Assembly: GCA_029907545.1 (NCBI GenBank)
Contig: JARYLR010000004.1
Coordinates: 16,344-80,343 of the forward strand
DNA length: 64,000 nt
From: Candidatus Bathyarchaeota archaeon
Lineage (GTDB): Archaea; Thermoproteota; Bathyarchaeia; Bathyarchaeales; Bathycorpusculaceae
Direction of reading: 5' to 3'
The stretch's first letter is position 1; each line of letters begins with the position of its first letter. A program made the position numbers and the translations under genes. This document shows positions 17,231 through 26,601 of this stretch, one piece after another. The notes below the pieces were generated by a model, which saw nothing but the letters and a program-made list of their open reading frames with translations, searched no databases and was not told where the DNA came from.

Positions 17231-17653
17231 ATGATTGAGCTTGATGAATGCGAAAATAGGCTTTTGCAAGCCGCTTTGAAGGCCATGGGATCTGCTTATG
17301 TGCTGTGGGGAATCAAGGTTGGTGCGGCCGTGGTTGCAGAAGACGGTTGCGTATATGAGGGTTGCAATGTGGAAAGCTGGGTTTCTGGGCTGGGGACATG
17401 CGCTGAACGTTGCGCCATTAATCATGCAGTTTTGCATGGCAATAGATGTATCAAAGAAATAGCTGTAGTGATGGATGCAAAAAACGATGCCGAACCTCGT
17501 CCATGCGGTGCCTGCTTACAATATATTTACGATTTTGCTCAAAGCGCAAGGCTGAAAATTGTTATGGCGAAAGCTGAGAAAGGCAAGATCCTGCTTGAGA
17601 AAGTTCGCATTAAGACCATTGAAGAGCTACTGCCTCTTGCCTACAGAAAATGA
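17231..17653 (+). CDS. cdd: Cytidine deaminase
   Basis: A 140-residue homotetrameric-type cytidine deaminase that converts cytidine or deoxycytidine to the uridine form in pyrimidine salvage. The zinc site is complete: TCAERCAI supplies one cysteine and the catalytic glutamate, and PCGACLQ supplies the other two cysteines; GCNVES binds the substrate. It follows ABCE1 by 18 bases and may be co-transcribed. Supplies dUMP precursors that ThyX (31929) could use after phosphorylation. Confidence 0.92.
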   Translation: MIELDECENRLLQAALKAMGSAYVLWGIKVGAAVVAEDGCVYEGCNVESWVSGLGTCAERCAINHAVLHGNRCIKEIAVVMDAKNDAEPRPCGACLQYIYDFAQSARLKIVMAKAEKGKILLEKVRIKTIEELLPLAYRK

Positions 17654-17721
17654 ACTTTTCTCTCAGAAAAGCGTAGTTAAATTAAAGAATAAGCAGAACA
17701 TACCTAACTCATTCGAAATGG

Positions 17722-19263
17722 TTGGTGAAGGCGCAGGTGGCTCAGACAACATTTGAAGAAATCAGTGCTGCTGACTTCTTCTATAGGAACAGGGATATAG
17801 CGGGATTTACAAATCCGTCTAGAGCCATCTTTGCGGCGATACGGGAGCTTGTTGAAAACTCTTTGGATGCAGCAGAGAGCCTCAAGATTCCTCCAGATGT
17901 TTATGTTCGGCTATCGTATGAAGGGGAAGCCAGCGCGGAAACCCAGATCTACAAGTTGCGTGTCGAAGACAATGGCATGGGGATCCAGCCGAGGCACATT
18001 CCCTCTGCTTTTGGACAAATTCTTTTTGGCTCAAAATACAAGTTGAAACAGCAGAGAGGAACGTTCGGCCTAGGCGGAAAAATGGCAATCTTGTATGGGC
18101 AGATTACCACACATCAGGCTGCCACCATAACTTCCAGCACTGGGCTAGCGAAAATCTACATGTACAAGCTTATGATTGACATCCAGAGAAACCGTCCCAT
18201 CATTTTGGATCGGAAAGTGCTTATAAACAGGGAGCAGTGGCGCGGAACCGTGGTAGAGTTCAGCTTGGAAGGCGACTATTTCCGAGCTATGCCTAGGCTT
18301 TTGGAGTATTTTAAGCAGACAGCCATGGTTAATCCTTATGCGAACTTGACTTTTGTTGATCCTAAAGGAAGGCTTTACAAGTTTACCCGTGTTACCAAGG
18401 AGATGCCTGAGCCTCCTAAGGAGACTAAGCCGCATCCTTACGGTGTTGACGTAGAGCTTCTTCAGCGTTTGATTCAGCTTACTTCTTGTAAGAATCTGCT
18501 TGAGTTTCTGCGTGTCCACTTTCACCGTGTCGGCGACATAACTGCACGGAAGTTTCTGGAATTCAGCAACCTCAGCCCTTCTAAGAATCCTAAGAGGCTT
18601 TCGCACGAGGAAATTGTTAGGCTGATGCATAATCTTAAAAAGTTTAAGGATTTTCTGCCGCCGGATGCAAGCTGTCTTTCTCCATTAGGCGAAGAGCTTC
18701 TTAAAGCCGGCATAGTGAAAGAGCTGAGACCAGAGTTCGTAGCAGTTCACCAGCGTAAGCCAGCGACCTATGCTGGGCACCCGTTCGTAGTTGAAACGGG
18801 GATCGCTTATGGTGGAGAGGTTCCAAGGAGAGGAAGCTTCATACTTTACCGCTTTGCGAACAGGATTCCGCTTCTCTACGATGAGGCCAGCGATGTTTCG
18901 ATGCGTGTGATAACGGCTATGAATTGGCGAAGATACAAGGTTATGCCTGACATGCCTATCTCTATAGTTGTGCACATTTGTAGTACGAAGGTGCCTTACA
19001 AGACGGTTGGAAAGGAGTTTATTGCTGATAGACCTGAAGTTCGGAAGGAAATCGCCAATGGTCTTCGGGAGGTTGCGCGGCAGATTCAGCATTTCCTGTC
19101 TAGAAGGGAGCATGTTGACCGCGAGAGGAAACGTCTCGGGGTTTTCAGCAAGTATCTTCCGAAAATAGCTCAGTTTTCAGCTCAGCTTGCCGGCAAAGAG
19201 AAGCCACCTGACATTGAGAAGCTTTTGAAGAGTGTGAGGCAGTTTGGAGAAGAAGAAGCATAA
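17722..19263 (+). CDS. top6B: DNA topoisomerase VI subunit B
   Basis: A 513-residue ATPase subunit of the type IIB topoisomerase. The GHKL fold is visible: IRELVENSLDAAE (N-box, about residue 42), VEDNGMGI, and the GTFGLGGKMAILYGQ lid. A helix-two-turn-helix and transducer domain follow, with the invariant NRIPLLYDEASDVS region near residue 385. The start is a TTG at 17722, immediately followed by an in-frame GTG at 17725. Overlaps top6A by 20 bases, the usual B-A operon order. Confidence 0.97.
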   Translation: MVKAQVAQTTFEEISAADFFYRNRDIAGFTNPSRAIFAAIRELVENSLDAAESLKIPPDVYVRLSYEGEASAETQIYKLRVEDNGMGIQPRHIPSAFGQILFGSKYKLKQQRGTFGLGGKMAILYGQITTHQAATITSSTGLAKIYMYKLMIDIQRNRPIILDRKVLINREQWRGTVVEFSLEGDYFRAMPRLLEYFKQTAMVNPYANLTFVDPKGRLYKFTRVTKEMPEPPKETKPHPYGVDVELLQRLIQLTSCKNLLEFLRVHFHRVGDITARKFLEFSNLSPSKNPKRLSHEEIVRLMHNLKKFKDFLPPDASCLSPLGEELLKAGIVKELRPEFVAVHQRKPATYAGHPFVVETGIAYGGEVPRRGSFILYRFANRIPLLYDEASDVSMRVITAMNWRRYKVMPDMPISIVVHICSTKVPYKTVGKEFIADRPEVRKEIANGLREVARQIQHFLSRREHVDRERKRLGVFSKYLPKIAQFSAQLAGKEKPPDIEKLLKSVRQFGEEEA

Positions 19264-20338
19264 AGGAAGCGTAGTAGAGAGGAAAAAGGAAGTCCTAAGC
19301 AGCTTGGAGAATCTGGGGCTTAGCATATACGAACAAATTGATGGTGGGCAGTTTCCATCGATAACGATGCCTAGCCGCTCTACCGAGAACATTAACTACG
19401 ATCCTCAGCTCAGACAGTTCATTCTAGGCGACAGACGAGTTAAGAGAAGCGCGCGCAACATCCGGCACCTGAAGCCCTTTGCCCAGCTTGTTTGGGCAGC
19501 GCTTTTTTCTAACGAGCTTTCCTCTCAACGGAAGACATCAACTCTCAGAGATGTGTACTACTCGGCGCAAGCCTATGAGATGACTTTCAAAGATCAGCAG
19601 GAATCGAACAACATAATCACCGATCTTGAAACTGTTCTTGGATTTTCCCGCGAAGACTTTAACATTTTTCCTGAAGAGCGTTCTGCTGTTTTCGGTGACT
19701 TGACGATTGAGTATACTGTGCCTGGCTATGAGGGGAAGACGATGGATTTGACTTCTCATCCTGACGGCGTGATGATTGGTCCTGCTTTGACTTCGGCTGA
19801 GTTTGTTAAGACGAAGGCTGATAAGGTCATCGCCATAGAGAAAGGCGGCTTGTTCACCCGATTTATCGAGGAGAACGTGCACAGAAAGTTTAATGCCTTG
19901 CTCGTATTGACGGCTGGTCAAGCTCCACGCGCGACGAGGCATTTTATCAGGAGGCTGAATGAGGAGCTCAAGCTTCCTGTCTACGTGTTCACTGATGGGG
20001 ATCCTTGGGGCATGCATATTGCTATGGTGATAATTTCGGGTTCAGCTAATGCCGCACATCTGAGAGAGTTGAATACGCCTGACGCGAAGTGGAGTGGAGT
20101 TTGGGCGACAGACATAGTGAACTATAAGCTGCCAACCGATCCCTTGGATGAGATTGACATGAAAAGGCTGCTTGAGTTGCAGAAAGACCCAAGATATAAG
20201 GAGGATCCGCTGTGGCATAGAGAAATCAAGACTTTCATGAAGATCAAGAGGAAGGCGGAGCAAGAGGCGTTCAGCAGATACGGGCTAACGTATATTGTGG
20301 ATGAATATTTGCCTGCCAAGCTGGAGGAAACGCGGTGA
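19244..20338 (+). CDS. top6A: DNA topoisomerase VI subunit A (Spo11 homologue)
   Basis: A 364-residue DNA-cleaving subunit. The winged-helix (5Y-CAP) domain carries the catalytic tyrosine in LRDVYYSAQ near residue 105. The TOPRIM domain supplies the metal site, with IAIEKGGLF and the TDGDPWG aspartates. Ends with the typical DEYLPAKLEE. With subunit B it relaxes and decatenates duplex DNA, and it shares ancestry with meiotic Spo11. Confidence 0.97.
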   Translation: MEKKKHKGSVVERKKEVLSSLENLGLSIYEQIDGGQFPSITMPSRSTENINYDPQLRQFILGDRRVKRSARNIRHLKPFAQLVWAALFSNELSSQRKTSTLRDVYYSAQAYEMTFKDQQESNNIITDLETVLGFSREDFNIFPEERSAVFGDLTIEYTVPGYEGKTMDLTSHPDGVMIGPALTSAEFVKTKADKVIAIEKGGLFTRFIEENVHRKFNALLVLTAGQAPRATRHFIRRLNEELKLPVYVFTDGDPWGMHIAMVIISGSANAAHLRELNTPDAKWSGVWATDIVNYKLPTDPLDEIDMKRLLELQKDPRYKEDPLWHREIKTFMKIKRKAEQEAFSRYGLTYIVDEYLPAKLEETR

Positions 20339-20401
20339 ACTGGGGAAAGTTTGAAATAATCGTGTGTTTCCCTATGTAGAAAGCAACTGAATGCGGATGG
20401 A

Positions 20402-20605
20402 TTGGGTTTGAGTGAAGAAGGAAGCATCGGAGCGTCGATGGTTGAAAAATTCTTCGGCTTAATTCTCCTTATCACAGGAGCAATAGCCATGTACTATACA
20501 CTGACAAGTGCAACTGTTCTAAAAATCTTCACAGGGTTCTTCGGGGTTCTCAGCCTAATCCTTATCATTCTCGGGTTATTCTTAATTATCGCAAAGACCG
20601 AGTAA
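20402..20605 (+). CDS. Small membrane protein with two transmembrane segments
   Basis: Up to 67 residues from a TTG; a methionine at residue 13 (20438) is an alternative start that removes a glycine/serine-rich leader. Two hydrophobic helices, about residues 16-32 and 42-62, separated by a short turn. Function unknown. It follows top6A at 63 bases and converges on the zinc-ribbon gene at 20700. Confidence 0.5.
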   Translation: MGLSEEGSIGASMVEKFFGLILLITGAIAMYYTLTSATVLKIFTGFFGVLSLILIILGLFLIIAKTE

Positions 20606-20699
20606 TGCCGGTTGATCCCTTTTCAACGAATTGCATGGTTTGCCATCTTGGACTAGCCAGGTTGCCTACAGAACAAGTCTAAGCTGTGTTGATAGGTGC

Positions 20700-21017
20700 T
20701 TATTCCCTTCTTTCGACAACGATCGTGCAGTTCGTAACAAGCGCCGCTATGACACCTAAAGCTGCCAGCCAAGGAGCAACAACAACGCCGATAACGCCAA
20801 CCGTTACTGGAATTTCAAGCAGAACCTTGCCTTTCTCGTCTTTCACGATAATTCGGGTCACGTTGCCTTCGTGGATAAGCTCTTTGACTTTTTCAGCAAG
20901 GTTCTCAGCGGAGATCGAGAACTCTTCTCTAGTAATCTTCGAGGCACGTGCACCGCAAACATAGCAGAATTCATCTTCTTCCTTCAGTTTGGCTCCGCAT
21001 TTCGCACAGTAAATCAC
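20700..21017 (-). CDS. Zinc-ribbon plus DUF4342 membrane-associated protein
   Basis: From the GTG at 21017 (ribosome-binding AGGTGA seven bases upstream) the protein has 105 residues. An N-terminal double zinc-knuckle CAKCG...CYVCG is followed by a DUF4342-type domain: a helix (LAEKVKELIHEGN), strands IIVKDEKGKVLLEIPV, then a hydrophobic hairpin GVVVAPWLAALGVIAAL and a final strand CTIVVER. The DUF4342 match is from memory of that family, where the domain is usually attached to a UBA-like helix rather than a zinc ribbon. Function unknown; a regulatory membrane-associated adaptor is plausible. Confidence 0.7.
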   Translation of the reverse strand: MIYCAKCGAKLKEEDEFCYVCGARASKITREEFSISAENLAEKVKELIHEGNVTRIIVKDEKGKVLLEIPVTVGVIGVVVAPWLAALGVIAALVTNCTIVVERRE

Positions 21018-21170
21018 GCTTCTTTCACCTTCTGGAACAAAGTTTGGATGCTGATAAAAAACCTTATGAGTCTCCGGCTTAGTGCTTATTAGGGTAATCA
21101 TTATTAGTTTTGGAGTACGCTATTATCGGCTAGCTTATAGCCAACCGTTTCCTAGGAAGGATGCGTTGAA

Positions 21171-22952
21171 ATGCCTATTCGTCAACCTATCGTCTGTGTT
21201 CTCGGACACGTCGACACGGGTAAGACTTCGCTTTTGGACAGGATTCGCAAGACAAGCGTCCAAGCCCGTGAAGTCGGAGGAATAACCCAGCATATCGGGG
21301 CAAGCTTCTTTCCTGTTGAAACGCTCAAGCAGCTGTGCGGTTCTTTGCTTGCAAGATTCAAGAGCGAAGTCGAGATTCCCGGCTTGCTGATTGTTGATAC
21401 TCCTGGCCATGAGGTTTTTACTAATCTGCGAAAGAGAGGAGGAAGTGTGGCTGACATAGCCATTCTCGTCATCGACGTTATGCATGGCTTTGAGGCTCAG
21501 ACTTACGAGTCTCTGGACATACTTAGATCTCGCAGAACCCCTTTTCTGGTAGCTGCGAATAAGATCGATCGTGTTAATGGGTGGAAGCCATGTCCAGGCG
21601 AGATGTTTCTTGAGGCTTATCGTCGGCAGGACGCTTTTGTCAGGGAAGACTTGGATAACCGGCTTTATGAGATGATGGGGGTGTTCTCGCGTATCGGGCG
21701 TAACGCGGACCGGTTTGACAAAGTGACTGATTTCACAAAGACCGTTGCCATTGTGCCGACAAGCGCGAAGACAGGGGAAGGCGTGATGGAGCTTCTTGCT
21801 GTTCTTGTCGGCTTGACGCAGCAGCACCTTAAGAAGCATTTACAAGCGTCTAAAGGTCCGGCGAAGGGCACTGTGCTAGAGGTCAAGGAAGAGTCTGGTT
21901 TGGGCTTGACTCTTAACACCATTGTCTATGACGGTGTGCTGCGTAAGGATGACTTGATTGTTGTCGGTGGGAAGGAAAAGCCTGTTGTTACTCGGATCAG
22001 GGCGATTTTGGTTCCTAAGCCTTTGGATGAGATTAGAGATCCGCGTGACAGGTTTTCTGCCGTGGAAGCTGTTTCCGCTGCTGCGGGAGTGAAGATTGTT
22101 GCTCCCGATCTGGAGGGTGCGTTGTCTGGTGCACCGTTGTATGCAGTAGGCAAGGGTGAAAGCGCAAAGCACTATGAGCAGCTGGTGTCCGAGGAAATTG
22201 ACCGGATCAGGATCGCCACCGATACTGATGGTGTTGTGGTGAAGGCTGACACCTTGGGTTCCTTGGAGGCTATGGCTGATATTCTCAGAAAGCAGGATGT
22301 TCCAATTAGACTGGCTGACATCGGCGACGTTTCCAAAAGGGATGTTGTTGAGGCCGCAGTAGTGAAGGAGCATGAACCGATTTATGGCGCTGTGCTTGCT
22401 TTCGGTGTTAGAGTTCTGCCCGATGCCGAGGAGGAAGCCAGAGTTAAAGGTGTGCAGATCTTTCTTGATAAAGTGATTTACCACGTGATTGACAATTATG
22501 TTTCGTGGTCTAAGGGGTTGCGTGAAGCTGAGCTTGGCAGAAGCTTTGACGCGCTTACAAAACCAGCGAAGATCATAGTGCTTTCAGGCTACATCTTCCG
22601 CAGAGCTAAGCCCGCGATTTTTGGAATTGAGGTTCTTGCTGGAAGGCTTAAGCCTAAAAGCGTGCTTATGCGAGCCGAGGACAGCGATGAAATCGGCGAT
22701 GTGCAGCAGATTCAGGACAAAGGCAAAGCCATAGCTGAGGCTACAAAGGGCATGCAGGTCGCGGTTTCAATGGACAAACCCGTTGTGGGGAGGCATGTTT
22801 TTGAGAAAGACCTACTGTACGTGAAGGTGCCAGAGCCTCATGCCAAAGCTTTGCTGTCAACGTTTATAGACCGGTTAACAGAAGATGAGCGAGAAGCGTT
22901 GAACGAGTTTGTTGAGCTTATGAGAAAGAAGTCTCCATTCTGGGCTGCATAG
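21171..22952 (+). CDS. infB: Translation initiation factor aIF5B
   Basis: A 593-residue GTPase that joins ribosomal subunits and checks initiator tRNA. G motifs: GHVDTGKTSLLD (G1), DTPGHEVF (G3), NKIDR (G4) and TSAKTGEG (G5). Domains II-IV follow, including the domain II segment GTVLEVKEESGLGLTLNTIVYDG. It lacks the long N-terminal extension of eukaryotic eIF5B, as in other archaea. No intein is present, although some archaeal homologues have one at the P-loop. Confidence 0.97.
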   Translation: MPIRQPIVCVLGHVDTGKTSLLDRIRKTSVQAREVGGITQHIGASFFPVETLKQLCGSLLARFKSEVEIPGLLIVDTPGHEVFTNLRKRGGSVADIAILVIDVMHGFEAQTYESLDILRSRRTPFLVAANKIDRVNGWKPCPGEMFLEAYRRQDAFVREDLDNRLYEMMGVFSRIGRNADRFDKVTDFTKTVAIVPTSAKTGEGVMELLAVLVGLTQQHLKKHLQASKGPAKGTVLEVKEESGLGLTLNTIVYDGVLRKDDLIVVGGKEKPVVTRIRAILVPKPLDEIRDPRDRFSAVEAVSAAAGVKIVAPDLEGALSGAPLYAVGKGESAKHYEQLVSEEIDRIRIATDTDGVVVKADTLGSLEAMADILRKQDVPIRLADIGDVSKRDVVEAAVVKEHEPIYGAVLAFGVRVLPDAEEEARVKGVQIFLDKVIYHVIDNYVSWSKGLREAELGRSFDALTKPAKIIVLSGYIFRRAKPAIFGIEVLAGRLKPKSVLMRAEDSDEIGDVQQIQDKGKAIAEATKGMQVAVSMDKPVVGRHVFEKDLLYVKVPEPHAKALLSTFIDRLTEDEREALNEFVELMRKKSPFWAA

Positions 22953-22991
22953 ACGCTTGATATCTAGGTTTGAAGCATGCGAAACTACTAG

Positions 22992-23004
22992 CCCCTATAT
23001 ATAA
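22992..23004. repeat. CCCCTATATATAA element in a convergent spacer
   Basis: Shares CCCCTATATATA with the exact 15-mers at 37278 and 49964. It lies in the 65-base spacer between the convergent genes infB and the ornithine cyclodeaminase-like gene, where no promoter is expected. Confidence 0.5.
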
Positions 23005-23017
23005 GAGCGTCTTGCCT

Positions 23018-23998
23018 TTAAAGCTGCAGTGTGTTTCCGGCGTGGGTCTTTTTGGCTTTTTCGTAGATAATCTTGGCTGTTGCTATGTCTTCTATGGCTA
23101 TACCTAGGTTCATTGACATGATGCGTTCTTCTTCATGTTCGCGACCGGCTTTTTTGCCAGCGACTACTTCGCTTAGTTCGGCATAAATTCTTGGCGCATT
23201 TGCCAAATATCTTTGCATCTTGTAGTATTCAAACTGTTTTCTGTCATCTGTGCAGAACTTGTCCATGGAGTGCATAGCTTCCGGCTTCCAGTAGGAATCA
23301 AAGTCCAGTGCGCATGCGAAGCCGCCGTTTTTGAACCATGAAGCCTCGATCACGGGATGCGGAGTTATCAGTATTGGACCGGCTGAAGCAACGATGTCGC
23401 AGTCCTCCACTGTTTGTCTGGGCGACTCTGCAGGAGCCACGTGAACTCCGTGTTTTGCAGTCATCTCTTTAACATATCTACCCAAGTTCTCTTTGTTCAC
23501 ATCATAGGCTCTAAGCTCTTTTAGGCTGCGGCATATCGCCAGCAAGGCTTCAAGGTTGCTTCTTCCCTGAGCACCGCAACCGAGAATTTCCAGTTTTTCA
23601 GCATCTCTATTCGCAAGACACTTGGCGGCCACCGCGGTGGCTGCGCCTGTTCGTTTGGCGGTTACCCAAGTGCAATCCATGACACAGATGGGAAACCCTG
23701 TCTCAGTATCGTTTAGCACGATCAAGCCGGAAACGTAGGGCAATCCACGTTTTGGGTTCTCTGGAAACCCGCTTACCCACTTCATTCCTGCAGAATTGGT
23801 TTCTTTTAGAAAAGCGGGCATGGCATGGATAAACGCGTCCTTCCTGGGGTGAATGCCCGGCTTAGGCGGCATTTCAACTTTTCCAGCGGCTTTCTCGCGG
23901 AAAGCGTTTTCCACTGCTTTGATGATTTCCTCAATCGAAATGTTTAGCTTTTCTACGTCTGTTCTGGAAAGATAGAGGATTTCTTCAGAGAGATTCAT
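23018..23998 (-). CDS. Ornithine cyclodeaminase/mu-crystallin family dehydrogenase
   Basis: A 326-residue member of the OCD/mu-crystallin family, which includes ornithine cyclodeaminase, archaeal alanine dehydrogenase and ketimine reductases. The Rossmann NAD(P)-binding motif is LGCGAQGRSNLEALL near residue 140. KWVSGFPENPKRGLPYVSG and TGAATAVAAKCLA are the conserved substrate-side segments. The true substrate cannot be assigned from sequence: archaeal homologues act on alanine, ornithine or 1-pyrroline/piperideine carboxylate. Convergent with infB. Confidence 0.88.
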   Translation of the reverse strand: MNLSEEILYLSRTDVEKLNISIEEIIKAVENAFREKAAGKVEMPPKPGIHPRKDAFIHAMPAFLKETNSAGMKWVSGFPENPKRGLPYVSGLIVLNDTETGFPICVMDCTWVTAKRTGAATAVAAKCLANRDAEKLEILGCGAQGRSNLEALLAICRSLKELRAYDVNKENLGRYVKEMTAKHGVHVAPAESPRQTVEDCDIVASAGPILITPHPVIEASWFKNGGFACALDFDSYWKPEAMHSMDKFCTDDRKQFEYYKMQRYLANAPRIYAELSEVVAGKKAGREHEEERIMSMNLGIAIEDIATAKIIYEKAKKTHAGNTLQL

Positions 23999-24055
23999 AG
24001 GTGTATCACGTGTAGACGTTATAACAAAGAAGGGGCTGCATGTTTGATTTTTGTT

Positions 24056-24424
24056 TTATCCTGATATTGCGCCGCCTATTAATCCGCCGATAGCCGAGAT
24101 TATGGCTCCTATAAAGTTTATGAAAAGTGCCACGATTAAGCCAATTACTGCGCCTAGCAATCCTCCTAGAAAGGCGCCGAATACTCCTGCTAGCAGTCCT
24201 CCCGCAGACGCCCCGGCAATAACTGCTATGACAACGAGAACGATTCCGCCGGCTATTCCTGCTAGGAACCCTGCGATCGCGCCTCTGCCTGCTCCTCCCG
24301 CAATAAGACCGGCAACGATTCCGCCGATGAAGTGGCCGATCCAGGGGAGCCGCCATCCGAGAATCGTAGCCACTACAAAGCCCACGAACGCTCCAAGCCA
24401 AAGGCTACCCAACTTAAACACCAC
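24056..24424 (-). CDS. Glycine/alanine-rich multi-helix membrane protein
   Basis: A 122-residue protein composed almost wholly of G, A, I, V and L with three to four transmembrane segments and GxxxG-like helix packing motifs, ending GGLIGGAISG. The composition resembles small archaeal membrane proteins of the DUF5518 type, but low complexity makes the assignment weak. No enzymatic motif. It is preceded on this strand by the MoaD-like gene, with 52 bases between. Confidence 0.65.
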   Translation of the reverse strand: MVFKLGSLWLGAFVGFVVATILGWRLPWIGHFIGGIVAGLIAGGAGRGAIAGFLAGIAGGIVLVVIAVIAGASAGGLLAGVFGAFLGGLLGAVIGLIVALFINFIGAIISAIGGLIGGAISG

Positions 24425-24476
24425 TTTCTATTAGATTCATGAAAAATAAAAGATTTGCCTAAATCGCTCCTTGCGG

Positions 24477-24770
24477 TCAGCCACCGCCTACAGGCGGAAT
24501 TATCGCCAAAACGTCTCCATCGCTGAGCCTTGTGTCTAGCCCGTTAAGCGTTGAGGCGCTTCTTCCGTTTACTAGGAACTGCAAAAAACCCTTGACCGCA
24601 CCAGTCTTATGCTCGTAGACGTATTCGACGAATTCTTTTCCGTAGCGTCTAGCTAGGCGTTTGAGGACATAGTCTATGGTTACTGGTTTGTCCTCTTTGA
24701 AGCTTAATTTTTCTTCGCGTTTGCCCGTAATCTCTCTTAGGTTTGTGAAGAACCGCACTGAAACCTGCAT
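24477..24770 (-). CDS. MoaD/ThiS-family ubiquitin-like sulfur carrier
   Basis: From the ATG at 24770 (MQVSVRFF) the protein has 97 residues; an ATG eight codons further upstream is possible. It is a beta-grasp domain with VSVRFFTNLREITGK at the start, FLVNGR in the middle and the typical LSDGDVLAIIPPVGGG end. The terminal Gly-Gly (here Gly-Gly-Gly) is activated by an E1-like enzyme to carry sulfur for molybdopterin/tungstopterin or thiolation, or to be conjugated to proteins as a SAMP. No E1 or MoaE gene is in the window, so the role is open. Confidence 0.85.
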   Translation of the reverse strand: MQVSVRFFTNLREITGKREEKLSFKEDKPVTIDYVLKRLARRYGKEFVEYVYEHKTGAVKGFLQFLVNGRSASTLNGLDTRLSDGDVLAIIPPVGGG

Positions 24771-24850
24771 GGCACAGTCCTCCAGTTGACACATTGTGTT
24801 GAAAGATTTAAACCGTTATGTGACGCGAGTCGGTTTCAAAACTTGGCAGT

Positions 24851-24864
24851 GAAAGGTTTATATT
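24851..24864 (+). promoter_or_regulatory. Thermosome promoter, GAAAGGTTTATATT
   Basis: Matches the promoter of the first thermosome gene at 13 of 14 positions. TATA is at 24857-24864, predicting a start near 24886. That leaves a leader of about 33 bases, if ATG 24919 is used. Confidence 0.6.
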
Positions 24865-24918
24865 TTACCTATTTTCAGCTTATTCAGAAAAGTTATCAGT
24901 AGAATGGAGGAGTTTGTA

Positions 24919-26568
24919 ATGGCGTATTTGACGACAACAGCCTCAGGGCAGCCGGTTCTTATCCTCAAAGAGGGGACAACACGCAACCGCGGAAAAGAAG
25001 CTCAGAGAAACAACATAATGGCGGCGCGGGTAATCGGCGAAGTTCTAAGAACAACGCTGGGACCTAGAGGCATGGACAAGATGCTTATCGACAGCCTTGG
25101 CGACATCACCATAACCAACGATGGAGCCGCAATACTGGATGAAATAGAAGTAGAGCATCCAGCAGCCAAGATGATGGTTGAAATCGCAAAAACACAAGAC
25201 GACATGGTTGGCGACGGAACAACCACCGCAGTAGTCCTCTCAGGCGAGTTGCTGAAGAAGGCTGAAGAGCTTCTTGACCAGAACATTCACCCAACAATAA
25301 TCGTAAGCGGCTATCGCAAAGCGGCACAGAAGGCTATAGAAGCCATAAACAAGGTTTCAATACCCGTAAACATAGATGACCGTTCAACACTGAAAAAAGT
25401 GGCACTCACATCGATGGCAAGCAAAGCTGTAGGCACCGCAAGAGAACACCTAGCAGACATCGCCATAGACGCCGTAAAACAGATCGTGGAAACCCGCGGA
25501 GACAGAACAGTCGCAGACATAGACAACATCCAGCTAATAAAGAAAACAGGCAAAAGCCTCCTCGAATCGCAGCTTATCAAAGGCGTAATCATCGACAAAG
25601 AGACTGTCCACCCGGGAATGCCGAAGAAAGTTGAAAACGCGAAAATCGCTTTGCTTGACTGTCCTTTGGAGATTGAGAAAACAGAGATAAGCGCTGAAAT
25701 ACGCATCCGCGATCCAGAGCAGATGAAAGCGTTTTTAGATCAAGAGACAAAGATGCTGAAGGAAATGGTGGATAAGATAAAGGCGTCAGGTGCAAATGTC
25801 GTTTTCTGCCAGAAAGGCATTGATGACATGGCTCAGCACTTCCTTGCAAAAGAAGGAATAATGGCTGCACGAAGGGCCAAGCAGTCGGACATGGAAAAGC
25901 TTGCAAGAGCAACAGGGGGAAGAATAGTCACTGACCTCGGTGACTTGACTTCTCAAGACTTGGGCACAGCGGGGCTCGTTGAAGAGCGAAAAGTGGGCGA
26001 AGATAAAATGATCTTTGTTGAGAAATGCAAAGATCCGCACTCGGTTGCCATTCTCCTACGTGCTGGTCTTGAGAGAATGGTTGATGAAGCAGAAAGGGCG
26101 ATGACTGACGCGCTGTCCGTGGTTTCAGACGTGCTGGAAACTAACAAGATCGTTTCCGGCGGAGGCTCAGTTGAAGTTGAAATCTCCAAAGAACTCCGTA
26201 GCTACGCAACCAAAGTCGGCGGAAGAGAGCAGCTTGCAATCGAAGCCTTTGCAAACGCCGTGGAAATAATACCGAAGACGCTTGCTGAAAACGCTGGGCT
26301 AGAGCCAATTGACATACTTGTAGACCTGAAATCTGCTCACGAGAAGCCGGAAAAACAGCATGCAGGTGTCAACGTATTTACTGGGCGAGTTGTAAACATG
26401 CTTGACAACGGCGTAGTCGAACCGCTCGTAGTTAAGGAGCAAGCGATCAAGTCTGCTGCAGAGTCAGCCTCAATGATACTGCGCATAGACGACGTCATAG
26501 CAGCCACAAAGCCAAAAGAAGAGAAAGGAAAGACGCCGCCAAGCGAATCTGAAGGCGAAGAATACTAG
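24919..26568 (+). CDS. Thermosome (group II chaperonin) subunit 2
   Basis: A 549-residue chaperonin from the ATG at 24919, chosen because GGAGG at 24906-24910 sits eight bases before it; the ATG at 24904 would place this ribosome-binding site inside the gene. Landmarks match subunit 1: [34 protein letters not shown] and [12 protein letters not shown]. The tail is short and acidic ([14 protein letters not shown]) instead of the Gly-Met tail of subunit 1, a contrast common between paired archaeal subunits. Confidence 0.97.
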   Translation: MAYLTTTASGQPVLILKEGTTRNRGKEAQRNNIMAARVIGEVLRTTLGPRGMDKMLIDSLGDITITNDGAAILDEIEVEHPAAKMMVEIAKTQDDMVGDGTTTAVVLSGELLKKAEELLDQNIHPTIIVSGYRKAAQKAIEAINKVSIPVNIDDRSTLKKVALTSMASKAVGTAREHLADIAIDAVKQIVETRGDRTVADIDNIQLIKKTGKSLLESQLIKGVIIDKETVHPGMPKKVENAKIALLDCPLEIEKTEISAEIRIRDPEQMKAFLDQETKMLKEMVDKIKASGANVVFCQKGIDDMAQHFLAKEGIMAARRAKQSDMEKLARATGGRIVTDLGDLTSQDLGTAGLVEERKVGEDKMIFVEKCKDPHSVAILLRAGLERMVDEAERAMTDALSVVSDVLETNKIVSGGGSVEVEISKELRSYATKVGGREQLAIEAFANAVEIIPKTLAENAGLEPIDILVDLKSAHEKPEKQHAGVNVFTGRVVNMLDNGVVEPLVVKEQAIKSAAESASMILRIDDVIAATKPKEEKGKTPPSESEGEEY

Positions 26569-26601
26569 CCCTACCCAATTTTTCTCCAATAATTTTCTAT
26601 A

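Noticed and set aside
21135..21839. Long open minus-strand frame opposite aIF5B
   Set aside because: It is the reverse reading of a highly conserved GTPase gene and shows no domain pattern of its own.
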